64,000 nt of DNA from positions 744,001 through 808,000 of the forward strand of contig CBDDCL010000015.1 in NCBI GenBank assembly GCA_965226245.1, read 5' to 3'. The first letter of the stretch is position 1. Every line of letters starts with the position of its first letter. The position numbers and the translations under genes were made by a program. Shown one piece after another: positions 1 through 8,199 of this stretch. A model generated the notes under the pieces. That model was not told where the DNA came from. It searched no databases and saw nothing but the letters and a program-made list of their open reading frames with translations. The stretch is from CBDCYS01 sp965226245. Lineage in GTDB: Bacteria; Acidobacteriota; Terriglobia; Bryobacterales; UBA6623.

Positions 1-103
1 TGAGCCCAAATCGAGCTCCGGAGAGACCGGGCAACCGCGACGGGGCAACCGAGAAGCGGAACAACGGAGTCACGGAGCAACGCATCAACGAAGCTACGAA
101 GCC

Positions 104-166
104 ATGGCCAACCGTTTCAATCGGCGTGAATGGCTGGCCGGAGTAGGTGCTTCCCTTGCTCTCTAG
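104..166 (+). pseudogene. Truncated Tat signal peptide remnant
   Basis: A short frame starting at ATG 104 reads MANRFNRREWLAGVGASLAL and then stops at TAG. The RREWLAG core followed by a hydrophobic stretch is the start of a twin-arginine signal peptide of the kind that begins secreted oxidoreductases and dehydrogenases in this bacterial group. Nothing in the following sequence continues a recognisable protein in the same frame, so I read this as the surviving 5' end of a broken exported gene. The parent family cannot be told from 20 residues. Confidence 0.5.
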
Positions 167-492
167 AAAGACTCCTGGGAAACTGCCCATGCATCGGAAC
201 GATCATCCCCGGCCGAATTTGCAAAGTCCGTGACACGAAGGGACGACTGAAGATTCGAGTCACTACGCCGACCCAGAGCGGCTGGAAGGCTATCGCTCTT
301 TCAAGCGGAGCCAGGCAGGAATTGTTTGTGACTTCCAAGATGTCGCGTGACGAACTGGAACGCGCCCTCCGAAGCAGTCTTGAGAAGTAGTGCCGCTTCC
401 GGCTGTGGCTCAGCCCCGCCGCCCTCGGCGGTTTCTCTTCCAATTGCCCTAGCAAATGACAATCGCGCCCTGATTGGCCCGCAAGGCTACAG
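167..492. other. Gene-poor stretch, no supported gene
   Basis: An 86-codon open frame on the plus strand (130-390) exists but has no ribosome binding site and resembles nothing I recognise. It may be debris of the gene whose Tat signal lies just upstream. I see no RNA gene or strong hairpin here. Confidence 0.3.
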
Positions 493-505
493 ATCGCGTT
501 CATTG

Positions 506-604
506 CGAAAAATGGGGACTGCCAGCCGATTTTCGTGGCTCGTAAGCGCCGTGTTTCAATCAAAGTGGACGCGAAAATCGGTGGCTGTACCCGATTTTTC
601 GCAC
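506..604. repeat. Palindromic mobile element copy A with target duplication
   Basis: The stretch begins CGAAAAATGGGGACTGCCA and ends with the approximate reverse complement, so it can fold into one long imperfect hairpin. It is bounded on both sides by the same 13 bases, ATCGCGTTCATTG (493-505 and 605-617), which is what a target-site duplication looks like. Related hairpins occur at 12772, 13743, 52492 and 55983. No transposase is encoded inside, so it must be moved by an enzyme coded elsewhere if it is mobile. Confidence 0.65.
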
Positions 605-789
605 ATCGCGTTCATTGAGCAGACAGGGAAATCGACTGCCAGCAAAGCCTTCCCGGGGCCGCGGCCGCAACATTCCAGCCGAAGCCGTTCGGCGGCGAAA
701 TCAGCTTGACAAGTAATCCACTGAAATGACTCGACGTTTGCACAAAACGCCAGATGACGATTTTCAGTCACGGATAAATAATAAATATA

Positions 790-819
790 TTGTCATTGTT
801 TTCAGTTACTTAATATAGA
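790..819 (+). promoter_or_regulatory. Putative sigma70-like promoter in an AT-rich island
   Basis: An AT-rich patch (about 770-835) stands out in GC-rich surroundings. Within it TTGTCA (790-795) is followed after 18 bases by TATAGA (814-819), a passable -35/-10 pair placed about 110 bases upstream of the secreted tail-fibre-like gene. The call rests on sequence similarity and position only. Confidence 0.35.
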
Positions 820-928
820 TATGTAAAATAACCTGAGTGACAATTCGCTATTCTGAGGCCAAAGCTAGCCTAAGGGCTTGGAATTGTTCCGTAGAGGATT
901 CGGACATTTCCTCAAGGAAGGAAGCAGA

Positions 929-3307
929 ATGCGAAAGATCGGATCAAGGGGGCTGCGGCTCCTGACGCTTGTGATAGTTTTGATGGCGCTCGGCCGCGAT
1001 GCGCATGCTATCCCAATGACACGGGTTCAAGACACTCTGTTCAACGCCGACGGCAGCACGGCACAAGGCTCAGTCACGATTGAATGGAAGGGTTTCACCG
1101 CATCAGACGGGTCTACGATTACAACCAACTCGCTGAAGATACGCATCGTTCAGGGAGTCCTGCTCACGGACTTGGTCCCGAACGAGAATTCGACGCCGAC
1201 CGGGACGACATACAAAGTTACGTACCTGTTCAACAACGGAACGCGCTTCGTGGAAAACTGGGTTGTGCCCGAGAGCGCAACTCCCGTCACGGTAAGCGAT
1301 ATTCGAATCGGCCAGCCGCCGCCGCCTGGTTCCGTGATCTCGATTTCACAAGTGTCGGGTCTCAACTCGAGCTTGAACAACAAGGCCCAGCTAGATCAAG
1401 TCAATGTGTTTACGGCGGAGCAGATCATCCAAAAAAGCAGCGCGGCGTCGACCACTCCGCTATTGACTTTCCAGGACGAGACCGCAACGAACTCGATTAG
1501 CTTTCGCCTACCCACTTTAGGCACGAGCACGGTCTATACGCTGCCGGTCTCGGACGGACTGCCCAGCCAACAGTTGGCCACCGACGGCAACGCAAACCTG
1601 TTTTGGTCAGCGGCCGGCAGTGGAGCCGTGACCGGCACCTCGTATGAGATCTTTCAGAATTCTGGCGCCGCCGTAACCCAGCGGAACGTGGCGAACTTCA
1701 CGAACGGTTTGACTGCATTCGACAACGTGGGTCAAACGCGGACCGAAGTGGAGCCGGTCTACGGCGCCGCCGCCGCCACAATCACCGAAGGCAACGACCC
1801 GCGCCTGTCAGACGCTCGCAATCCCCTTGCTCATGCCTCTACGCACGCCAGTGGGGGAACGGACGTTGTTACGCCCGGCAGCATCGGCGCACTGAAGAAC
1901 ACCAACGATTCGATCGTCAGCACCTCGGCGGGAGCTCCGGTCTTGCTTGTGCAGGGAATTACCGGCCAAGCTGCTTCCATCCAGGAGTGGCGCGACGGCG
2001 CGGGAGACTTGCTGGCGCACATCACCCCGCAAGGCAGCGGATTCTTTCGGGAAATGGGCCTGGCGACGAAGCTCGGGGGTACCGTCGTCAGTCAGTTTTT
2101 CCAAGTAGACGGGCTGAACCGCTTTGCGTTTTCGGGATTCGCAACCGCGCTGAACATTAGCCGTTACGATGACTTGGGGAGCTTCAAGGGCACCGCTTTT
2201 CAGATCCTGCGCAATGGCGGCACGTTCGTCAACACCACGCTGCAGGTCAGCGATACGACGCCGACAACGGGAGCCACGAAGCTCACCGTCAAGGCGGGCC
2301 AGGGTCAAGGGGCGACCAAACTGCAAGAGTGGCGGAACAACGCGGGAACGGTTCTCAGCAGCGTGGACGAAAACGGCAACATCGAAATGAATACGCGATA
2401 CGTCGAGTTCGCGGAAACGACTGCGCCCCCCCCAGGTGCTACAAACGAAGTGCGGCTCTACGTGGACTCAGTGACCGGAGAGCTGACCGTGAAGAAAGAC
2501 AGCGGCTCCGTAGTATCACTCGAACAAGGTGGCGCCGGGGGGTCGTTTGGAGTCTTCCAAGACGCCGAAACGCCGTCAGGGACGATCGACGGCGTGAATG
2601 TGACTTTCACTCTGGCGGCCGCGCCCAATCCTGCTGCCAGCCTGGTGCTCACGAAGAACGGAATTGTGCAGAAACCGGGAACTGACTTTACCCTCAGCCT
2701 TGCCACGATCACGTTTCTTAGCGGCGCCGAACCCCAGGCCGGAGATACGCTGTTGAGCTGGTACCGCACGGACGGATCCAGCGCAGGCGGTGACCTGACA
2801 GGCACTTTTCCGAGCCCCATCGTATCCGGCATAAGGGGAAGGGTGGTTTCGACCAACGCGCCATTGGATGGCCAGTGTCTGGTTTGGTCCAATGGGTCAA
2901 GCCAATGGGCGCCGCAAGAGTGCGCCAAAGTCAACGACTCTTTGCAATGGCACTTCGCGGGGGCGCCGCCGGCCGGAACGCAACCCATGGTGCTGACCAT
3001 TCCCGAGGGGGTGAACGGGGTTCAGCTCATCAACTCGCGTATCGTCGTGAATACAACGGGCGGGGCCTCGACATTCAACATCGAGCGCTGCACATCAAGC
3101 TGCTCGGGAACTTCTCCGACATTCAGTTCTATTTACGCAACAGATCGAACCATGGCCCTCGGCAGCCGGACGGTGACCGGGGGGACTCCGGCCTCGAGCG
3201 CTGCGAACGCCGGCGACCAGTTTCGTGTCTCGTTTGGCTCGATCGGGAGCGGGGTTTCCGACATTACGGTCTCATTAACCTATCAGCACACGGCTGCGCA
3301 CTTGTAG
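929..3307 (+). CDS. Secreted protein with phage tail-fibre-like segments
   Basis: About 792 aa. The start at ATG 929 is preferred over the upstream TTG (878) because an AAGGAAGG ribosome binding site lies just before it and the product then begins with a clean signal peptide (MRKIGSRGLRLLTL, cleavage after DAHA). The rest is rich in Ser, Thr, Gly and Ala with low charge. A middle segment (around residues 310-350, PRLSDARNPLAHASTHASGG) and a later one (ETPSGTIDGVNVTFTL) resemble phage tail and tail-fibre proteins. I infer an extracellular or surface adhesin-like fibre protein. There are no phage neighbours, so a prophage origin is not supported. Function unknown. Confidence 0.75.
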   Translation: MRKIGSRGLRLLTLVIVLMALGRDAHAIPMTRVQDTLFNADGSTAQGSVTIEWKGFTASDGSTITTNSLKIRIVQGVLLTDLVPNENSTPTGTTYKVTYLFNNGTRFVENWVVPESATPVTVSDIRIGQPPPPGSVISISQVSGLNSSLNNKAQLDQVNVFTAEQIIQKSSAASTTPLLTFQDETATNSISFRLPTLGTSTVYTLPVSDGLPSQQLATDGNANLFWSAAGSGAVTGTSYEIFQNSGAAVTQRNVANFTNGLTAFDNVGQTRTEVEPVYGAAAATITEGNDPRLSDARNPLAHASTHASGGTDVVTPGSIGALKNTNDSIVSTSAGAPVLLVQGITGQAASIQEWRDGAGDLLAHITPQGSGFFREMGLATKLGGTVVSQFFQVDGLNRFAFSGFATALNISRYDDLGSFKGTAFQILRNGGTFVNTTLQVSDTTPTTGATKLTVKAGQGQGATKLQEWRNNAGTVLSSVDENGNIEMNTRYVEFAETTAPPPGATNEVRLYVDSVTGELTVKKDSGSVVSLEQGGAGGSFGVFQDAETPSGTIDGVNVTFTLAAAPNPAASLVLTKNGIVQKPGTDFTLSLATITFLSGAEPQAGDTLLSWYRTDGSSAGGDLTGTFPSPIVSGIRGRVVSTNAPLDGQCLVWSNGSSQWAPQECAKVNDSLQWHFAGAPPAGTQPMVLTIPEGVNGVQLINSRIVVNTTGGASTFNIERCTSSCSGTSPTFSSIYATDRTMALGSRTVTGGTPASSAANAGDQFRVSFGSIGSGVSDITVSLTYQHTAAHL

Positions 3308-3531
3308 CAGCCGGGGACCCGCCGCGCCGCAGGCCCCCCCCAAAAAAACGCGGTAATAATATCGTTGATACACCCTATACCAGAGGCCGTGACTTGCCGA
3401 TTGATCAGCGTTGAGGGTGTTCAAAAGACCCATCCGGTGTGGTTAAATGGACTATTGACACACGGTGCCTGCATTATGCATACTCACCTATAGGCGTGCC
3501 AAACTACATGCACAGGTACGCAGTGGCTATG

Positions 3532-3620
3532 CAGAGTGTCGGGGAATCGAACCCCAATCCAGGGACGGATCTACAGCTTTAGAGGCCGCTTGTGCCACCA
3601 GGCACAAGCCCTCCACACAG
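3532..3620 (-). tRNA. tRNA-like element with anticodon CUA (allo-tRNA / tRNA-Sec-like, degenerate acceptor)
   Basis: Reading the minus strand from 3620 there is a long D-like hairpin with TGGT loop (stem 6-9 bp, 3588-3609), an anticodon stem of 5 bp (two G-U pairs) holding loop CTCTAAA (3578-3584; anticodon CTA at 3580-3582), a 4-5 bp variable arm (ATCC/GGAT, 3557-3570), and a T arm GGGG-TTCGATT-CCCC (3541-3555). A 6-bp D stem with 4-nt loop, a long variable arm and a 4-bp T stem are features of tRNA-Sec and of the allo-tRNAs reported from Acidobacteria. The acceptor stem pairs poorly: the best registers give 4 contiguous pairs, or 5 of 8. It may therefore be a decayed copy or a non-translating RNA. 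It would read UAG if active. Confidence 0.45.
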
Positions 3621-3734
3621 AAGGACCCGTGCTGAACCGGGGCCTCCTGTATTTTACACAATCGATGGTATGAATGACAACGAGGCGGTGGGCGTCGTCC
3701 GACGCTTGGGCGCGCATAGAAGGGCGGAGTCCAA

Positions 3735-4235
3735 GTGACCGAGACAAATCATCACCCGCTTATGTTCACATTCAGGGATACAATCTCTGGAGACGGTTTC
3801 CTGGTCGGGATCACGTTGTCTGGACGAGCCTTGATGCTGAAGGAAGACGAGAAATGGTGGATGTATGGCGTGCGTCCGGGAGCAATCGCTGAAAGCGGCG
3901 AATCCCCGGAGGAGACGGTTCTGCGTTTTCGGAACAGATACAAAGAGGTATTATTTGACATCGCGGGCGATCATAGAACCTTCGACGCATTCAAGAAAGA
4001 AGTCGAACGCTTCTTCTACGAGCCTGATTATGAAGAAGAGCGCAGGTGGGAAGATGCTCTTACCGCGATCCGGTCTCAAGATCTCTGTCCACCTCCGCCG
4101 TTCTCTGAACTATCAAGGGAGACGCCAGAAAGCCGCCCTACCCAGATAGCAGTTGAGCGGCTCGACGTCGCGAGCAGGCGCTTCATGCCGAGCGATAATG
4201 TGCCAGACACCTACTCGGCGGCTATCGCGGCTTGA
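3735..4235 (+). CDS. HicB-like antitoxin candidate
   Basis: 166 aa from a GTG start with GGAG just upstream. The N-terminal half contains a compact beta-rich stretch and a segment GESPEETVLRF, followed by a helical FKKEVERFF region, loosely like HicB/DUF1902-type antitoxins. The last 50 residues are Pro and Glu rich and probably flexible. The next gene starts 3 bases after this stop and looks like a small HicA-type toxin, which is the main support for the call. Antitoxin before toxin is the reverse of the usual hicA-hicB order. Family assignment is inference; it could be an unrelated conserved protein. Confidence 0.5.
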   Translation: MTETNHHPLMFTFRDTISGDGFLVGITLSGRALMLKEDEKWWMYGVRPGAIAESGESPEETVLRFRNRYKEVLFDIAGDHRTFDAFKKEVERFFYEPDYEEERRWEDALTAIRSQDLCPPPPFSELSRETPESRPTQIAVERLDVASRRFMPSDNVPDTYSAAIAA

Positions 4236-4238
4236 AGA

Positions 4239-4464
4239 GTGTCTGCCACTGCGCCCTTAAGCAATGTTTCTCGCATGTTGGAAGCGTGTGCCCCAGGCTA
4301 CACTTCACGATTGGCGAGACATAGCCGTGTTGTTTGCTACGGCGAGAAGACCTACCGAAGCCTCCCCAAACATAAGGATATTGAACTAGGGCACATCCGA
4401 AAGATGATTCGGTACCTTTGGGATAGATCGTGCCTGCGCCAAAAAACACATACCTGGTATTTAG
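4239..4464 (+). pseudogene. HicA-like toxin, frameshifted
   Basis: A GTG start 3 bases after the upstream stop gives a small basic protein whose core reads GEKTYRSLPKHKDIELGHIR, like the C-terminal half of HicA-type mRNA interferases. In the current frame the protein drifts after RYL. Removing one T from the TTT at about 4419-4421 restores a natural ending, LGIDRACAKKHIPGI, with stop TAG at 4462-4464. So the gene is broken by a single-base insertion, or the base is a sequencing error in a short homopolymer. Restored length is about 75 aa, right for HicA. Likely cotranscribed with the preceding gene. Confidence 0.5.
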
Positions 4465-4904
4465 GCTACCGCCAAAGTCCGCTTCCCTCGCCCCTGTCGC
4501 GGCGGTGAAGCCTATGTCTTTCCGGTGGCCTGACTATATGTGAGTCGCCGACCGACGATGTTTCTCAGAACCGCGCAAAAGCGATCGAAGTCCGCGCCAT
4601 GAGGGGTGTCAACCATCTTATTACCCTAAACTAGACCTGCTGCACAGGCCCCGCCCGATCGCCGTGGACGCCGCCAAAAGCCGGCAGAAACCCGCTGACG
4701 GTGGCCTGCCTTCAGGAATTCTCTCCTCCCAGCCAGAGGGCGCAAGACGAACGAGCAAGACGATGGAATCCTAAACCCTGGTTCTGGTAAGCTCAGAGCC
4801 GTCTGCTTTTCCAACGAAAAAGCTGCCTGGTCCGCCGGTTGCAGAAACGGACCGCCGCAGCCAATCCCCTCACCGCCACTGTTGGCCAGACCAAGGAGAG
4901 ATCG
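4465..4904. other. Intergenic, nothing recognised
   Basis: About 440 bases with no supported gene, RNA or strong repeat. A plus-strand extension of the next gene into 4839-4904 is open but lacks a ribosome binding site. Confidence 0.4.
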
Positions 4905-6758
4905 ATGCGCCTGATGATTGCGTTACCGCTGATAGCAGCCTTGTCCGGATGCACCCCCACCTCCAGCCCCGAACCTGAGCTCGGAATAACGCACGGGCCG
5001 ATGCTGGGCCGAATAGGCGCTCATCAGGTCGGGGTCTGGGCACGCACGGCCGAGCCAGGTTCGTTCTTGGTGCGCTACGGAACCAGCGCCGATGCTCTCA
5101 ACAGCTACTCCGGCCCGGTCCAGACTGTGCTCGATCGCGATAACACGGGTTGGGTTCTGCTGACAGGGCTCGATGCCCGCACCGAGTACTTCTACCAAGT
5201 CGTCACGTCGAAGGCCGAGGGGGCCAACCCGCTTCACAGCGGTTCGTTCCGGACGTTCCCCGACGCCGAGCAGCACAAAGATGCCGAGCTTAACCCAAAC
5301 GGCGACTTCAACTTCAGTTTCGAGTTCGCCTGCGGCAACAACCAGAATCCCATGCAAGGCTTGGGGCCCGGATTGCCAGCCTACGACCAGATGCTGGCGA
5401 ATATCAAAGACAAGGTCGACTTCGCGGTGCTCAACGGCGATTGGCTCTATGAGGAAAAGCGTGACTACCCGGCGCATGACTGGCTCCTGCAAGTCGGCGC
5501 CACCAGCGGCCAAACGCCCCATGTTGTCAAGATGGCTCCCACCATTACCGGTGTATGGGAGAACTACAAGCACTACCTTGACTCAGCGCCGAATCTATCG
5601 GAATGGCACCGCGAGGTCCCTTCCTACTACACCTTCGACGACCATGAGATCCTCAACGACATTTACGGGACCGCCACCCCAGGCTACAAGCACCGCCGCA
5701 CCGTCTTTCGCGACATCGGAGTAGAAGCCTGGTATCACTACCTGGGCTGGAGCAACCCCGAAAAATTCAGCCAGCCGATTCACTTCGGGCGGACGTCCTA
5801 CGCGGCCGGCGCCGATGTCTTGGAAGATCCCAACGCCGACTTCTCCAAGATCGATCTCGCCCAAGCGGCCAACCTGCATGTCCATTGGGGCACGCCGGAC
5901 GCTGGTGTGAACGACAACGCGCTGGATACGAAAGAGGGTGACCCGAACGCCGGGGTATATGAAATCGTAGAAATCCTCGACAAAACCAAACTGCGCGTGA
6001 AGCCGCCATTCGCAGCCGATGGCGAACAGACGTATTCGATTGGCAGGCGATCGTATTCGAAAATGCGTGTCAGCAACTCCGACATTTTTTTCCTCGACAC
6101 CCGCAGCCACCGCGACATGCACGACGTCCGAAACCCCAAAGGCCCGGGCCTGTCGATGATCGGCAAACAGCAGCGCGAATGGATGTTCGAGGAAATGAAG
6201 AACAGCGACGCGGAAATCTTCTTCGTGTTTTCGAGCGTGAACTTCACGATTCCGCACGTCGGTGGCACCCCGGGCCCAGGCGGCGGAGTGGCCGACCTGG
6301 CAAATAAAGACGAAGCCTGGACCGTATTCACCGAGGACCGCGAGCGGGTGATCGACTTCTGGGACTCGCTCGGTAAACCGGTGTTCGTTCTGACGGGCGA
6401 CCTGCACAACAGTTTCGCCATCAAGATCACCGACCGAGTGTGGGAGTTTGCTTCCGGGCCGCACAACTCGCGCAACCATCAGGCCAACGCGGAGGGCGGC
6501 CGGCCGCCGAACGGCATCTTTGATTCACGCGGTCGCAAAATCGAGATCCGCTGGTCCAGCTACATGCGCGACGAAGTCCCGCCCGAGCTCAACCGCCAGC
6601 CGGTTTACACGGTAGTTCAGGTCAACAACGTTTTCAATAATCCGCTGGAGAAAGGCAAAGAGCGCTGGGTGAAGTTCCCGCACCCGCAGATCGTGTTCCA
6701 GTATTACGACGGCTTCACAGGCAATCTGCTTTACGCGGAGTCGATCCTGGCCAACTGA
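4905..6758 (+). CDS. PhoD-like alkaline phosphatase/phosphodiesterase lipoprotein
   Basis: 617 aa. Start ATG 4905 follows AAGGAGAG and gives a lipoprotein signal (MRLMIALPLIAALSGC, lipobox LSGC), so the enzyme is probably anchored in a cell-envelope membrane. An N-terminal fibronectin-like PhoD domain is followed by the metallophosphatase core. Metal-ligand motifs are visible: NGDW (D179), TFDDHE (D245, D246, H247) and TGDLHN (D499, H501). The family uses Ca/Fe to hydrolyse phosphomono- and diesters, typically for phosphate scavenging. The next gene follows after 44 bases and encodes a secreted esterase, so the two may be cotranscribed. The exact substrate is unknown. Confidence 0.9.
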   Translation: MRLMIALPLIAALSGCTPTSSPEPELGITHGPMLGRIGAHQVGVWARTAEPGSFLVRYGTSADALNSYSGPVQTVLDRDNTGWVLLTGLDARTEYFYQVVTSKAEGANPLHSGSFRTFPDAEQHKDAELNPNGDFNFSFEFACGNNQNPMQGLGPGLPAYDQMLANIKDKVDFAVLNGDWLYEEKRDYPAHDWLLQVGATSGQTPHVVKMAPTITGVWENYKHYLDSAPNLSEWHREVPSYYTFDDHEILNDIYGTATPGYKHRRTVFRDIGVEAWYHYLGWSNPEKFSQPIHFGRTSYAAGADVLEDPNADFSKIDLAQAANLHVHWGTPDAGVNDNALDTKEGDPNAGVYEIVEILDKTKLRVKPPFAADGEQTYSIGRRSYSKMRVSNSDIFFLDTRSHRDMHDVRNPKGPGLSMIGKQQREWMFEEMKNSDAEIFFVFSSVNFTIPHVGGTPGPGGGVADLANKDEAWTVFTEDRERVIDFWDSLGKPVFVLTGDLHNSFAIKITDRVWEFASGPHNSRNHQANAEGGRPPNGIFDSRGRKIEIRWSSYMRDEVPPELNRQPVYTVVQVNNVFNNPLEKGKERWVKFPHPQIVFQYYDGFTGNLLYAESILAN

Positions 6759-6802
6759 GCGCAGCCGCATTCCCGCTACACTAGGGCTGTTGGAGATATC
6801 TC

Positions 6803-8071
6803 ATGAAGCGCTTGATGTTGTTGGCAACTGCCGCCTGCGGAATTCTTGCCGCGGCTGATCCGGCGGCTGAAAAGCACGTAATCGACCTGGCACGCTCGGA
6901 CGGTGCTTCACTCAGCCGGGCGCTGACGCAAACCTTCGGCGAGAAGGCTTTGGCCGCAGGCGCCGCCCACGCTTCCCATGGACCCCAGTTTCTGTTCGCC
7001 GTGCGGTCGCAGTCAAAGCCTTCGCTTTTTGTAGACGACGCTCCTGTCCATGGACTCAGGCCGGTGCCGGAAAGCAACCTTTGGATTGCACTGACGAGAC
7101 TCGAGACCGGAACTTCACACGCCTTCTACTTTCTCGTCAACGGCAAGCCCCTGAAGCGTACTGATGTTCGCGCTTACACTCCCCAGCATTACCAGCAACC
7201 GGGCGTTCAGCAGGGGCGGCTCTCTGAAAAGTTCGTGCACACGAGCAAGATCTACGCAGGCATGAAGAGCGATTGGTGGTACTACACTTCAGCAGGCGTT
7301 GAGCCTGGCAAGCCCGCGGCTCTGATGGTCTGGCAAGACGGCCAACGCTTTGCGATGCGAGATTCCCCTTCACGCCTTTTCACGGTGACGGAGAATCTCG
7401 TGCACCAAAACGTGATTCCGCCGATGGTTCATCTGCTGATTGCGCCGGGTTATGCCGGAGAGAAGCGCATGCGCTCGATCGAGTACGACACGGTCGCTGA
7501 CCGCTACGCGCGCTTCGTTCTGAATGAAATCTTGCCGCAACTCGAGAAGCGCCAGAAAATCCGCAAAGACGCATACAGCCGGGCCATAGGAGGACAATCA
7601 TCGGGCGGAATTTGCTCACTGAACGCGGCTTGGCACCGTCCCGACGCGTTCGCCCGGGTGCTTTCGAGAATCGGCAGCTACACGGCCATCGCCTGGCGCT
7701 CGAAAAAAATGAAGGGCGGGGACGTTCTCGGCGGCGGCCATTTCTACCCCAGCATGGTGCGTAAGGAGGAGAAGCGCAATATCCGCGTTTGGATGGAAGA
7801 CGGCGCCGAGGATCTTGAAAACAGTCACGGGAGCTGGCCGCTACAGAACATTCAACTCGCCAATTCGCTCAAGATGCGGGAGTACGATTTCCGCTTCGTC
7901 TTCGGCAACGCCCAGCACAATACAGCCCACGGAGATTCCCTCCTGCCCGCAGCCCTGCGCTGGCTTTGGCGCGGCTATGACCCAGCCAAGACCGAACAAG
8001 CCTTTGCGATGGATCCTCGCGAAAAGGACAAGCCCTATTTTCGCGTCACGCGCCTGAACCGCCACGAATAG
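6803..8071 (+). CDS. Secreted esterase of the enterochelin esterase/EstD family
   Basis: 422 aa with a signal peptide (MKRLMLLATAACGILAAA). The C-terminal two thirds is an alpha/beta hydrolase of the putative esterase family (PF00756 type): the nucleophile elbow is GQSSG with Ser266, an acidic residue lies in WMEDGAEDLEN, and the catalytic His is probably in NAQHNTAHG. The N-terminal about 130 residues look like the beta-sandwich that precedes such esterases. A role in cleaving sugar or siderophore esters outside the cytoplasm is plausible; the substrate is not shown. It lies directly downstream of the PhoD gene on the same strand. Confidence 0.8.
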   Translation: MKRLMLLATAACGILAAADPAAEKHVIDLARSDGASLSRALTQTFGEKALAAGAAHASHGPQFLFAVRSQSKPSLFVDDAPVHGLRPVPESNLWIALTRLETGTSHAFYFLVNGKPLKRTDVRAYTPQHYQQPGVQQGRLSEKFVHTSKIYAGMKSDWWYYTSAGVEPGKPAALMVWQDGQRFAMRDSPSRLFTVTENLVHQNVIPPMVHLLIAPGYAGEKRMRSIEYDTVADRYARFVLNEILPQLEKRQKIRKDAYSRAIGGQSSGGICSLNAAWHRPDAFARVLSRIGSYTAIAWRSKKMKGGDVLGGGHFYPSMVRKEEKRNIRVWMEDGAEDLENSHGSWPLQNIQLANSLKMREYDFRFVFGNAQHNTAHGDSLLPAALRWLWRGYDPAKTEQAFAMDPREKDKPYFRVTRLNRHE

Positions 8072-8199
8072 GCAGCCGAGACACACGGGTCGGCACTCTC
8101 GGCCGCCTGCATTCAGGGATCAATAAAGCTACACTTGACATTGACCGCAATGCCGCGGCCGCGCGAGCCTGCCAGCGGGATTCTCGGTAAGAGATCGGG

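Noticed and set aside
3532..3620. tRNA-Pyl, because the anticodon loop is CUCUAAA and a corrinoid operon is nearby
   Set aside because: tRNA-Pyl has a short variable loop of 3 bases and a small D loop; this element has a long variable arm. No pylS or pylBCD gene and no MttB/MtbB-type gene is in the window.
3532..3620. The tRNA-like element as the decoder of the UGA in the selenoprotein candidate
   Set aside because: Its anticodon CUA pairs with UAG, not UGA; the true tRNA-Sec must lie elsewhere in the genome.
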